Below are positions 52,398 through 61,209 of a stretch of 64,000 bases of DNA, one piece after another (within the stretch, counting starts at the first letter, position 1; the number at the start of each line of letters is the position of its first letter). The stretch covers positions 1 through 64,000 of the forward strand of contig JAKFVU010000013.1 in the NCBI GenBank assembly GCA_021732025.1, written 5' to 3'. The notes under the pieces are model-generated. The model ran no database searches. It saw only the letters and a program-made list of their open reading frames with translations, and was not told the DNA's origin. A program made the translations under genes and the position numbers. This DNA comes from Candidatus Obscuribacterales bacterium. Lineage in GTDB: Bacteria > Cyanobacteriota > Vampirovibrionia > Obscuribacterales > Obscuribacteraceae.

Positions 52398-53753
52398 TTA
52401 CGAAAGCCAGCCGCCGCGAAAGTCTGCTTTGCGCAGGGCTCTCACCAGTGCCGGATCACGACGCATGACCTTCCAAATCAGACCTGAGCGGTAGTTCTCG
52501 ATCATGAGCACGATTGGCCCCTGGTCGATGGCGATGCGCTCTTCATCGACCCAGCCAGAAGGCTTGCTGGTATCGAAGGTCATGTTGAATGCATCGGCAA
52601 AACCGTGCATCGAGAAAAGCTCCGGACGGTTCTTCAACCAACCGCGAATGGTGCTGAGCACAATGCGCGGGGCGAAGGGCAGCGAGCTTACTGCTGCAGT
52701 CGGAGCAATGGTGCCGTCGTCATGACCAACAGGACAGCCCCGCTCTCTGTACCAAGAGAAGGTGCGTTCCTTGCCGTCCACAACTTTGGTGCCGTCGCCC
52801 GGTCCGTCACACGCAGTCAGGCCCCAGTTCAGACGGTCGTAACCGCGGAAGCCCTGGGGATTGTCGATGGCATACTGATGCTGTGCCAACGTTGCACGCT
52901 TGCTGTTCTCGAAATAATCGATACCGAGCGAGCGGTTGAGTTTGTCTTTGATGCCGCGGAAGTCGATGAAACTCTGCGGGAATTGGTAACAGAAGAGAGG
53001 CTGACCTGGCATGCTGACATAGGTTTTGCCAGCGTGCTGTGCAAACTCAGGTTTGGCCAAAAGCGCGTCCCACGAAGCAGCCGGAGCCGGATGCGTGGGC
53101 GAACCAAGAGCCAACAAGTAAAGCAGTGGTGCTTCACTATAACCAGAGTAAACACTCGGAATCATACCCCCCTCCGGTGACCAACCGTGGCCAATCAGCC
53201 CGTTCTCGCGAACAAGCCAATTCCACTCCACCCGGTTATACAGCCGGTCGGCAAGGTCGCGAATCTCGACCTCTGCTTCCGACTTACCCAGGTAGAAGTA
53301 ACGAGCGAATCGAACGCCCGCCATAAGCAATGCCGTGTCGATGCTCGACAGCTCTGAATTCCAGAACTGCGGAGCAGTGGCCCTTGTACCAGTGGCCGGG
53401 TTGAGGAAATGATAGAAATAGCCGCGGTAGCCACTCGAACCTTCGGCCTGCTCACCCTGCGGAACATTCCACAGAGTGCGCAAGACGCGCAGAGTGTAGG
53501 CCACGGCTTCAGCGCGACTGATCCACAGACGCTCGCAAGCGGCGCCGTAGGCACTCAAAGCGAAACCGACACCGGCGATGGTGGCAGGGCCGTTCAGCTT
53601 GGTGCGGTCCAAGATAAGACCGGTGGTCTTGTCCTGATAGTCGACGAAATACTGGAAGTGTGCACGCTGAACCCGTTCCAACATCATGTCATTGCTGGCA
53701 CTGATGTTGCGCGAAAGAGGAGCGGAGCGATTTTGTGAATTACGCTTTTTCAT
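52398..53753 (-). CDS. Glucoamylase-family enzyme (GH144-like, beta-1,2-glucan type)
   Basis: The ATG at 53753 with GGAGAACATC upstream is preferred over the longer frame to 53885. About 451 residues. The (alpha/alpha)6 fold of PF10091 glycoamylase: RVQRAHFQYFVDYQDKTTGLILDR at the start in pieces, EGSSGYRGYFYHFLN, ELSSIDTALLMAGVRF, HGWSPEGGMIPS, YSEAPLLYLLALGSP and NWGLTACDGPGDGTKV. Known members degrade beta-1,2-glucans (GH144) or occur in cyclic glucan synthases. With the GH1 gene 36 bases on, a sophorose-type pathway is a reasonable inference. No signal peptide. Confidence 0.8.
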   Translation of the reverse strand: MKKRNSQNRSAPLSRNISASNDMMLERVQRAHFQYFVDYQDKTTGLILDRTKLNGPATIAGVGFALSAYGAACERLWISRAEAVAYTLRVLRTLWNVPQGEQAEGSSGYRGYFYHFLNPATGTRATAPQFWNSELSSIDTALLMAGVRFARYFYLGKSEAEVEIRDLADRLYNRVEWNWLVRENGLIGHGWSPEGGMIPSVYSGYSEAPLLYLLALGSPTHPAPAASWDALLAKPEFAQHAGKTYVSMPGQPLFCYQFPQSFIDFRGIKDKLNRSLGIDYFENSKRATLAQHQYAIDNPQGFRGYDRLNWGLTACDGPGDGTKVVDGKERTFSWYRERGCPVGHDDGTIAPTAAVSSLPFAPRIVLSTIRGWLKNRPELFSMHGFADAFNMTFDTSKPSGWVDEERIAIDQGPIVLMIENYRSGLIWKVMRRDPALVRALRKADFRGGWLS

Positions 53754-53800
53754 GATGTTCTCCACTTCTGTTGAAGTTGGTGTTTTGAAATTAGAAATTC

Positions 53801-53826
53801 GGCCCGCCTTCAGTCGAAGGCGGGCC
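53801..53826 (-). promoter_or_regulatory. Hairpin between ABC transporter and glucoamylase-like gene
   Basis: GGCCCGCCTTC pairs perfectly with GAAGGCGGGCC around AGTC. It lies 48 bases before the enzyme's start codon, with no real T run, so it is either a weak terminator of the ABC transporter gene or a structured leader. Confidence 0.5.
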
Positions 53827-53987
53827 GCAAAATGCGCGTAAGCACGACTAAGGCTTGGCTCTGCAGCGCATAGCTGCAGTGCCAAACCCAGGAGCCAAAC
53901 CTAGGAGCTAGTTCTAGGCTCTGTGTCTTACTTAGGCAGGTCTAGTTCAGACCGGTCTTACTCAGACGGGTCTTGCTATTCCTGGCA

Positions 53988-55676
53988 TTACTTCGCCGAG
54001 CGCAACTCCCAGGCACCGCCACCCTTGAGCTCAAGGATGGTGTCGTGGTGTTCCACCAGGCTGCGACGATGACCGACACTGATGACCGTACTACCAGCAC
54101 TGCTCAGCAGCGTGTAGAGCAACTTCTCGTTGCTGTCATCGAGGGCCGAACTGGCCTCGTCGAGAAAGGCATACTCAGGCTTGGCCAGAATCACCCGAGC
54201 AAAGCTCAGACGCTGCTGTTCGCCAAGAGAGAGCTTGTCACGCCAGTCATGCTCGACATCGAGACCGCCTGACTGAACAGCCAGGTCGGGCAGGTTGACG
54301 AGCTTGAGCAGGGCAAGCAGCTGTGTGTCGCTCTGACGAGTGTTCGTCATTGGATAGCACAGAGCCTTACGCAGAGTCGATTTGGGCACGAAGGGGCGCT
54401 GAGGAAGAAACATCAGTTTCTCCCTCGCTGGCCTTTCGATGCGACCGCTACCGGTCTGCCAGAGACCAGCGATAGCGCGCAAGAGCGACGACTTACCTGT
54501 GCCGCTGGGGCCCGTGATAAGCAGAGCCGAACCAGCGGGAACGGTCAGCGTCAAAGACTCGATCAAAGTGCGGGTGGCATCAGGATTGAGCACCGACACA
54601 TTGGCGAGAGCGAGGCGGTCTGACTCAACCATTTCGATTTCTTTGCCCGGCTGCGGAGCCTTCTTTTCGGCCAGGGCATCCATTGACTCAAGAAACGAGC
54701 CCAGTCGGTTGATGTTGGCAGTGAAGGCACTGATGCCAATAAACTGCCCGATCAGCAAGGTCATGCCACCAAAAACCTGAGCGAAAGCCATACCCGCTCT
54801 GGTGATGTCACCGAACTGCATATCGCCGGCAAAGTAGAGCGGGGCGATAATTGCAGCAGGAATCAGGACGACCAAAGCATTGTAGTTGGTGGTGAAGAAG
54901 CCGAGGTTGCGGTTGAGAATCATCATCAACTCGAGGTTGGTGACTGCATCTTTGACCGCACGGAAAACTTGCAGCTTAGCGCGCCGTTCACCGCCATAGA
55001 AGGCAATCGACTCAACATCGCGACGCACATCGGTCATGGTGTAGCGCAAGTCAGCTTCGAGCTTGGTGTGCTGAAACTGCAAGTCGACCAAGCGACGGCC
55101 GATGTAGAGCGTGAGAAAGCAACCGAGCAGCGAATATCCGATGACTACCAAGGTAAGCGTGCCCGAGATTGTGTAGAGCACGCCCACGAAACTAATCACC
55201 GTAATCACCGAATCGAGCACAGCAATAGACAGCCCCACAGCCGAATTGCAGAACGTTTCAACGTCTTGCGTCAGCCGCTCATCTGGATTGTCTATGCTGG
55301 GGTCAGAGCTGATTTTGTAGTAAGCGCGGTTGGTGAAGTAGCGACTGATCAGGTGCTGCGACAGCCAACGGCGCCAGACCAAGGAAAGTTTTGTGCGCAG
55401 AAACTGGTAGAAGATGATGATGGGACTAGCCAACACCAACGCTCCTGCGTACGAGAATAAGAAGACATAGTACTGACCGACATCTTTCGACTGCAGAGCA
55501 GTAGCGAATTTGCCGGCGATGTAGTTAACGTAGACATTGACCGCAGAAATACCGAAGAGCAATACCAGAACAGCCACAAGAAGGGCGATTCCTCGACCTT
55601 TCTGTGACGATACCCAGAAGGGTTTGGCAATTGCATATAGGCGTTTCCAGGTCAGTGAGTTGGTCATATCGTTCAT
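53988..55676 (-). CDS. ABC transporter, fused permease/ATPase, YddA/SbmA-like
   Basis: 562 residues. Six membrane segments in the first 340 residues of the ABC_membrane_2 type (FWVSSQKGRGIALLVAV, WLSQHLISRYFTNRAYY, NPDERLTQDVETF). The ATPase domain has Walker A GPSGTGKSSLL, signature LSLGEQQRLSFAR, Walker B EYAFLDEAS and the switch His in VISVGHRR. This ABCD/YddA/BacA-like group moves fatty acyls, peptides or cobalamin-like molecules. Its role beside glycosidase genes is unclear; sugar import is not typical of the group. It shares the G+C-rich codon style of those genes. Confidence 0.88.
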   Translation of the reverse strand: MNDMTNSLTWKRLYAIAKPFWVSSQKGRGIALLVAVLVLLFGISAVNVYVNYIAGKFATALQSKDVGQYYVFLFSYAGALVLASPIIIFYQFLRTKLSLVWRRWLSQHLISRYFTNRAYYKISSDPSIDNPDERLTQDVETFCNSAVGLSIAVLDSVITVISFVGVLYTISGTLTLVVIGYSLLGCFLTLYIGRRLVDLQFQHTKLEADLRYTMTDVRRDVESIAFYGGERRAKLQVFRAVKDAVTNLELMMILNRNLGFFTTNYNALVVLIPAAIIAPLYFAGDMQFGDITRAGMAFAQVFGGMTLLIGQFIGISAFTANINRLGSFLESMDALAEKKAPQPGKEIEMVESDRLALANVSVLNPDATRTLIESLTLTVPAGSALLITGPSGTGKSSLLRAIAGLWQTGSGRIERPAREKLMFLPQRPFVPKSTLRKALCYPMTNTRQSDTQLLALLKLVNLPDLAVQSGGLDVEHDWRDKLSLGEQQRLSFARVILAKPEYAFLDEASSALDDSNEKLLYTLLSSAGSTVISVGHRRSLVEHHDTILELKGGGAWELRSAK

Positions 55677-56246
55677 GACGTTCCTCTCTTTCAGTTGTTA
55701 GACATTGAAAGGGCAGACAGACAGTGGCTCTTAACTCAGGCGTTCATCAATTCACGCGGGGTGAAAGGAGAATTTGAGTGATTTGAGTCGGGTGTAGGTT
55801 CTATCTGCGTGACTGAAGTTTAAAGAGAATATGTATAGAACTCATGAATATCACCATTAACTTCCTATTCTCAAGATAACGACAGGCGCGTAATGTACTA
55901 AGCCAATTACTAGATCGACTACAACTACAACTCTTCATACCTGCACTGGTAACGACTCTTAGCTTCTGACAACAAGTTGAAGCGAAAAACCCATGACATC
56001 AAAAGTGCTTAAAGTTTAGATGTCATGAAATCGAAGTGCAATTAGAGTGCAACCAAAGCTGGTGCTTTTACAAATCCACTACATTCTTGAGAACTTTTAT
56101 GGCATGCGCTTAAGCTAACTCGTGAAACAACTAGCAACGATAGCGTCAACACACTTAGCGATGGTAGAGATAGGCTGTTTACATACAACGAAAAGCGGCA
56201 CAACAGGCCAGTTGCACCAACTAAATCGATTGGATAGACAGAGGGG
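55677..56246. other. Gene-free intergenic region
   Basis: 570 bases with no convincing gene. It contains an inverted repeat, CATGACATC (55992-56000) and GATGTCATG (56019-56027), with an 18-base gap. A 42-codon plus-strand frame from a GTG at 56122 has no ribosome site and is not called. It is A+T-rich between G+C-rich genes. Confidence 0.6.
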
Positions 56247-57617
56247 CTAGTTAAACCACAAAGCAAAACCAGGAAAATGATTCCCGAACTCGCCGCGCAG
56301 TTCCCTCCACGTACGCCCCTTCGTGAGCTTTCCTTCTTCTAGATATGGCGCTGCAGCAGAGCCTTGCACCCAAAGAACAAGATCGAACTGCCTTGGCTCC
56401 AAGAAGACTTTGCGCAAATTGATACCGCGATGGTCACTGTCACTGCCACGCCAAAACGGAATCAACAATTCTCCAGCCAATATTTTCTCGCTCTCATTCA
56501 TAATGCCAGCCCAAGCCACTACCATCTGCTCAGTCACACGAGCGTTGGGAATAACGCCAGTTTGCCGAGGATTAGGTAGCCACTCATGGTCATCATCTTC
56601 TTCGGCCATGATCCACTTCCAGGTCTCACGACTTTGGTCAATCACAGCTTGCATATGGTTAAGTGCAGAAGCCATTCTCTTCGGCTCAACCACATCGCAT
56701 CTAAGCAAATGCACAAATGCAACTAAGTCAAAAATCTCTAGATCGCCACTGCCGATTGAGCGAATGCGTTTAGCCTTGCTCAAAAAGGCATACGGTGAGT
56801 CGACTTTGTTGAAAAACAGATGAGCAGTCCGATCAAATAAGTCTTTGCTATCGTGTGCTAAATAGATATCACAGACTGTCGAAAGCAGATGGCAGTAGCC
56901 TCTGAGCCAATGAACGTCTCCACGATCAAACTTGATGAAGAACTGCTCAGCTTTTTCAATGGGAATATTCGAATTATTTGTTAGCTTTGCATAGACCTTC
57001 CAGAGACTTCGATTATCATCATCCGACTGATTCGCTGAGGCCTGAGTAGAATAAGAATGACTACCTGTGCCATTAAAGTCTAACTTGATCATGCCAAAAT
57101 GTAGTGGTAATTTGACCTCAGCATCGCTGATAGGAGAGAGAGTAGCTTCTGCCTGCATCAACTGTTTTTGAAAGGTGTCGACGATTTCCCGAGCTTTGAG
57201 ATAGTCAATTTTCTTGCCATTTTCGTTGGTATTAGCTGGCAGTCTCAAAAAGGGCAGGACAAAACCGCTGCCATTATGAGTACGTACGCCATAGCGTGTC
57301 AGTGACTGACCAAGGCCCTCTACTGCACGCAGAAACTGTAAGACTCCGAGCCCAAAGCGCGCTTGGTCATCACTAGGATGTTCCTTCAAATGGGCTGATA
57401 GAGCCACATCACCCTCTTTTAGGCGGCCATCTAAAAAATATTTTTCAACCAGCGGTGCCTTATCTTTAACTGTTGATGACACTTCTACCACTTCCGTTTG
57501 CGCTGTCGATGTTGGTGCAGCTGCGGGCTCAATCGATGCAGCAATGGCAGCTGTGTAGTTGACACTCAAGAGCGTTGCCAGTAAACCTGCGCTCACAGCC
57601 CTTTTCAATCTGTTCAT
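56247..57617 (-). CDS. Exported protein of unknown function
   Basis: 456 residues. Signal peptide to about residue 27 (SAGLLATLLSVNYTAAIAAS). A short helical region has TPR-like spacing (GRLKEGDVALSAHLKEHPSDDQARFGLGVLQFL, about 85-115), followed by a long alpha-rich domain with conserved-looking Trp/His (VHWLRGYCHLLSTVCDIYLAHD, ETWKWIMAEEDDDHEWLPNP). It ends GNHFPGFALWFN. I do not recognise a family. A/T-richer codons than its neighbours on either side. Confidence 0.6.
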   Translation of the reverse strand: MNRLKRAVSAGLLATLLSVNYTAAIAASIEPAAAPTSTAQTEVVEVSSTVKDKAPLVEKYFLDGRLKEGDVALSAHLKEHPSDDQARFGLGVLQFLRAVEGLGQSLTRYGVRTHNGSGFVLPFLRLPANTNENGKKIDYLKAREIVDTFQKQLMQAEATLSPISDAEVKLPLHFGMIKLDFNGTGSHSYSTQASANQSDDDNRSLWKVYAKLTNNSNIPIEKAEQFFIKFDRGDVHWLRGYCHLLSTVCDIYLAHDSKDLFDRTAHLFFNKVDSPYAFLSKAKRIRSIGSGDLEIFDLVAFVHLLRCDVVEPKRMASALNHMQAVIDQSRETWKWIMAEEDDDHEWLPNPRQTGVIPNARVTEQMVVAWAGIMNESEKILAGELLIPFWRGSDSDHRGINLRKVFLEPRQFDLVLWVQGSAAAPYLEEGKLTKGRTWRELRGEFGNHFPGFALWFN

Positions 57618-57918
57618 GCTTTTTCCTTTTCTAACAGTTCGGCGCCAATGTCATCAGTCTAGGCAAGCTGACCAATGAAAAGATGCAGAAAAGAACAGTT
57701 GATGAATTGATGACTCTACATTTTGAGGGGCGATTTCTTGAGCAAATTAGCTCCACTTTTTACAATGTGAAAGTACTGTGACAGCCCACAGTCACGAGTT
57801 TTTCACGATCGCCCGTTGATTATGAACGTGTTCAAAGCCGCTACGAACTTATACGTAAATCCGCAAATTTAGATCGCAAACTTACTAAGCAAAATTTGGT
57901 TATAGAGAAGGAGTGTTC
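57618..57918. other. Divergent intergenic region
   Basis: 300 bases between two divergent genes; no coding frame. GTGAC and GTCAC flank AGCCCACA near 57778-57796, a weak inverted repeat. I see no clear promoter. Confidence 0.5.
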
Positions 57919-58863
57919 ATGAGCGACAATGTCAATCAGTCTCAGCCTATTGAAAATGTCCGTGATAGTGGCGCCGAAAGAGCCGCCAGCTCATCGGCCG
58001 CTGAAGCCTATAACCCTGGTATGCGCCCTGAAGCAGCTAAAGGAGCTGATACTTCTGCTGGAGCATTGCCACAAGGAAGCATAGACGACAAGGGCATTTC
58101 TTTCGGACCTTCTGACAATGCCGCTAAGACTAACATGCAAGGAACAGTCAAAAATAGTGATGGTACAAGCGTACAGACCAGCACTACCAGCGATGGCACA
58201 CGCGAAAGCTCAAGATTTGATGAGAACGGCAACAAGACTAACTCAGAGACAAGGCGTCCTGACGGAAGCTCAATCAATACCAGCTATGAGCAAGATGGCA
58301 GCAAGAACACAAATGTCTTCGACAAAGATGGTAATCGGGTTCAATCTGAAAGCAAGAAGGCTGATGGCTCTTCTGACAATTCAACCTATAGAAATGACGG
58401 CACAAGAGACACCAATCACTTCGACAAAGATGGCAACCTGACCAACTCTGAGACCAGACGCCCTGACGGCAGTTCAATAAACACAAAGTATGAAGCTGAT
58501 GGCAGCAAAAACACCAATGTATTTGATGCCAATGGCGATCGCGTTCAGTCAGAGAGCAAGAAGGCAGATGGATCTTCCGACAATTCAACCTATAGCCAAG
58601 ACGGCACCAGAAATACTAGTCACTTTGACAGAGACGGCAATATTACTAATTCTGAAACCAAGCGCTCTGATGGCAGCTCGGTAAACACTAAATACGAAAA
58701 CGATGGCACAAAGAACACTAACGTATTTGACGCCGATGGTACTGTTACCCACTCTGAGACAAAGAGACGAGATGGATCAAGCACCAACACCAGCTTTGAC
58801 AAGAATGGCAATGCCATCATTCGTGACTTTAGCCCTAACGGTGACCTAGTGCACGGCGGGTAA
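57919..58863 (+). CDS. Protein with 34-residue DG-rich tandem repeats
   Basis: The ATG at 57919 with AAGGAG five bases upstream is preferred over a GTG at 57913. After about 100 polar residues come roughly five and a half units of 34 residues beginning DGSS, each with two more DG/NG turns (for example DGSKNTNVFD, KDGNRVQSE) and a basic end. The DG-turn pattern resembles YD/RHS-type or MORN-like beta repeats that stack into a solenoid, possibly calcium-binding. There is no signal peptide, so any export would be by another route. Terminator follows. Function unknown. Confidence 0.65.
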   Translation: MSDNVNQSQPIENVRDSGAERAASSSAAEAYNPGMRPEAAKGADTSAGALPQGSIDDKGISFGPSDNAAKTNMQGTVKNSDGTSVQTSTTSDGTRESSRFDENGNKTNSETRRPDGSSINTSYEQDGSKNTNVFDKDGNRVQSESKKADGSSDNSTYRNDGTRDTNHFDKDGNLTNSETRRPDGSSINTKYEADGSKNTNVFDANGDRVQSESKKADGSSDNSTYSQDGTRNTSHFDRDGNITNSETKRSDGSSVNTKYENDGTKNTNVFDADGTVTHSETKRRDGSSTNTSFDKNGNAIIRDFSPNGDLVHGG

Positions 58864-58874
58864 CACAAAGACAG

Positions 58875-58925
58875 TGCCACGAGGAGTGAAGCCCCGAAAC
58901 CTTGATTCTTCGTGGCATATTTTTG
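58875..58925 (+). terminator. Terminator of the DG-repeat gene
   Basis: TGCCACGA (58875-58882) pairs with TCGTGGCA (58910-58917), followed by TATTTTTG, 12 bases past the stop. Confidence 0.8.
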
Positions 58926-58989
58926 CTTTTGGCGCTCGAAAATCCGCTGACCTTTATTTTTTCTACTACATTTTATAGTGCTACAACTG

Positions 58990-59033
58990 AGAAAAAAAGA
59001 CGGAGAGAACAGCTAGTGCCATTCTCCCCGTCT
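58990..59033 (-). terminator. Terminator of the beta-oxidation operon
   Basis: In minus-strand RNA AGACGGGGAGAA pairs with UUCUCUCCGUCU over 12 bp including one G-U (58998-59033), followed by seven U. It lies 36 bases past the stop of the bifunctional enzyme. Confidence 0.88.
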
Positions 59034-59069
59034 CCAAAAATTTCTTTTTGAAACTAAGCCCCTAGAGAC

Positions 59070-61208
59070 TTAGCTGTAGAAAGCCTCGCCGCGCTTCGCC
59101 TTGTCGACGATGAGCTGAGCGGGCTTGTAGTTGTCACCAGCCACCTGCGAGAGGTACTGCAGCTTCTGGTGAATCGTGCGCATGCCGACCTGGTCAGCGT
59201 AACCGAGCACACCACCCATGAACGGAGCAAAGCCCGTTCCAAAGATCATGGCCAAGTCGAGCTGCGACGGGTCGGTGATGATGCCTTCCTGCAAGCACAG
59301 CGCCGCTTCGTTGACCATGGGCAGGAAGAGGCGATCCTGGATCGCTCCAACCGTCATGATCTTGGGCGAGGCCGTGATCGCTGCGGCGATATCAGGGTTG
59401 ATACCAGCGCGACGACCGGTCTTGGGGTCGTACAGGTAGAGGCCCTTGCCGCCCTTCTTGCCGAGCAGCTTGGTGCTCTTGATCATAGCGATCATGGCCG
59501 GGGGGGCCAGACGCGCGCCGAGAGCAGCGTGCATGACGTCGATGACGTGGGCGACGATGTCGAGTCCGACTTCGTCCATCAGGGCGATCGGGCCCATGGG
59601 CATGCCGAACTTGGTGGCAGCCTTGTCGATGTCGTCGGCGGCGACGCCTTCCAACAGAAGCGTGAACGCTTCCTTCATGTAGGGCGACAACACGCGGTTG
59701 ACGACGAAGCCCGGGCCATCATTGGTGACGACCGTGGTCTTGCCCAGACGCATGCCGAAGGCTTTGGCCAGAGCGACGGTTTCAGCAGAGCTGTCTTCCG
59801 CCTTGACCACTTCCACCAGCTTCATCTTGTGCACCGGGTTGAAGAAGTGCAGACCGACGACGTTGGCCGGAACGCGAGCAGCCTTGGCCATCTCGTCCAT
59901 CGACAACGAAGAGGTGTTCGAAGCGAAGACGAAGGGCTTGGTGATCACCTTCTCCAATTCAGCCAGAACCGCTTTCTTCACCGCCATCTTCTCGACCACA
60001 GCCTCGATAACGAGGTCGCAGTCAGACATGTCGGCGTAGTTGACGGTGGCCTTGATGGCGCCGTACTTCATGTCGGCTTCGGTCTGAGACATCTTGCGCT
60101 TGGCCACCAGGCCGTCGAAGAGCGCCTTGATGCCGGCCATGCCCTTGTCGAGCGCAGCCTGGTCGATGTCCTTGAGCACGACAGCGTAGCCAGAGTAGGC
60201 AGCCGCCTGAGCGATGCCTGCACCCATGACGCCGGCGCCGAGCACACCAACGGTACCGACCTTGATGCTAGGCTTGACGCCTTCGGGCATGCGCTTGCTT
60301 TCGGTTTCGGCGAAGAGAATGCCGACCAGTGCCCGCGAAACCGACGTTACCGCCAGGCGCGAGAAGATCAGCGATTCCATCTCGAAGGCCTTAGCCTGCG
60401 GCATGTTCCAGGTCTTGAGGATGAGCTTGAGCGCTTCCAGCGGAGCCGGATACTTGCCCTTGGTCTGAGCCAGCACCATCTTGGTCGCCATGTTGGCGAA
60501 GACGGCGCGACCAGCCTTGGTCTCGATGCCAGCGTCGATCATGCGCTGCTTGAAAGGCTTCTGGAAGCGCTTGGGCTTGGCACCCGAAGCGATTTCCACC
60601 GCACGCTTGACCAGGTCAGCGGGAACGGCCGTTTCGTCGACGAGGCCAAGGCGCCAGGCCTTGAGTCCATCGACACGGGAACCCGTGGAGATCATCTGGA
60701 AGCCCTGCTGCAAGCCGATCAGCTTGGGCAGACGGATGGTGCCACCCCAGCCAGGCAAGAAGCCCAGCTGCGTTTCCGGAAGACCAAGAGAGGTCTTGGG
60801 AGAGGTGGAAGCGATGCGGTACTTGCAGGCCAGCGACAGCTCCAGACCACCACCCAGGCAGGTGCCATTGATGGCAGCCACGGTGGGATAGGGCAGAGCG
60901 GTGATGCGGTTGAAGCAGTTACGGCCATTCATGGTGGCATCGTAAATCTGCTTGGAGGGCTGATTCTGGAGGAAACGGATTTCCTTGACGTCGGCGCCGG
61001 CGAAGAAGTTGTCTTCCTTGCCCGACGAGATGACGAGGCCGCGCACATCTGCGTAGATGCCTTGGCGGGCTTCCAGGTCAGTGAGAACAGCGTTGAACTC
61101 GCTGAAGAATGCCTGCGAGAGAACGTTGAGTTTGCTGTCGGGGGTGTCGATCACGACGTGCGCGATGCCCCCCGCCAGCATGTTGAGAGAGACGATTTTG
61201 TTGGTCAT
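59070..61208 (-). CDS. fadJ: Bifunctional enoyl-CoA hydratase / 3-hydroxyacyl-CoA dehydrogenase
   Basis: The ATG at 61208 (MTNKIVSLNML) with AGGGA upstream is preferred over the longer frame to 61283. About 712 residues. The N-terminal crotonase domain has VISSGKEDNFFAGADVKEI and GTCLGGGLELSLAC, with the oxyanion hole and catalytic Glu region. The dehydrogenase domain starts with VGVLGAGVMGAGIAQ (NAD loop) and has GLHFFNPVHKMKLVEVV with the catalytic His. It hydrates 2-enoyl-CoA and oxidises the product in fatty acid beta-oxidation. One base separates it from the thiolase stop. fadJ versus fadB naming is a guess. Very G+C-rich. Confidence 0.93.
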   Translation of the reverse strand: MTNKIVSLNMLAGGIAHVVIDTPDSKLNVLSQAFFSEFNAVLTDLEARQGIYADVRGLVISSGKEDNFFAGADVKEIRFLQNQPSKQIYDATMNGRNCFNRITALPYPTVAAINGTCLGGGLELSLACKYRIASTSPKTSLGLPETQLGFLPGWGGTIRLPKLIGLQQGFQMISTGSRVDGLKAWRLGLVDETAVPADLVKRAVEIASGAKPKRFQKPFKQRMIDAGIETKAGRAVFANMATKMVLAQTKGKYPAPLEALKLILKTWNMPQAKAFEMESLIFSRLAVTSVSRALVGILFAETESKRMPEGVKPSIKVGTVGVLGAGVMGAGIAQAAAYSGYAVVLKDIDQAALDKGMAGIKALFDGLVAKRKMSQTEADMKYGAIKATVNYADMSDCDLVIEAVVEKMAVKKAVLAELEKVITKPFVFASNTSSLSMDEMAKAARVPANVVGLHFFNPVHKMKLVEVVKAEDSSAETVALAKAFGMRLGKTTVVTNDGPGFVVNRVLSPYMKEAFTLLLEGVAADDIDKAATKFGMPMGPIALMDEVGLDIVAHVIDVMHAALGARLAPPAMIAMIKSTKLLGKKGGKGLYLYDPKTGRRAGINPDIAAAITASPKIMTVGAIQDRLFLPMVNEAALCLQEGIITDPSQLDLAMIFGTGFAPFMGGVLGYADQVGMRTIHQKLQYLSQVAGDNYKPAQLIVDKAKRGEAFYS

Positions 61209-61209
61209 A

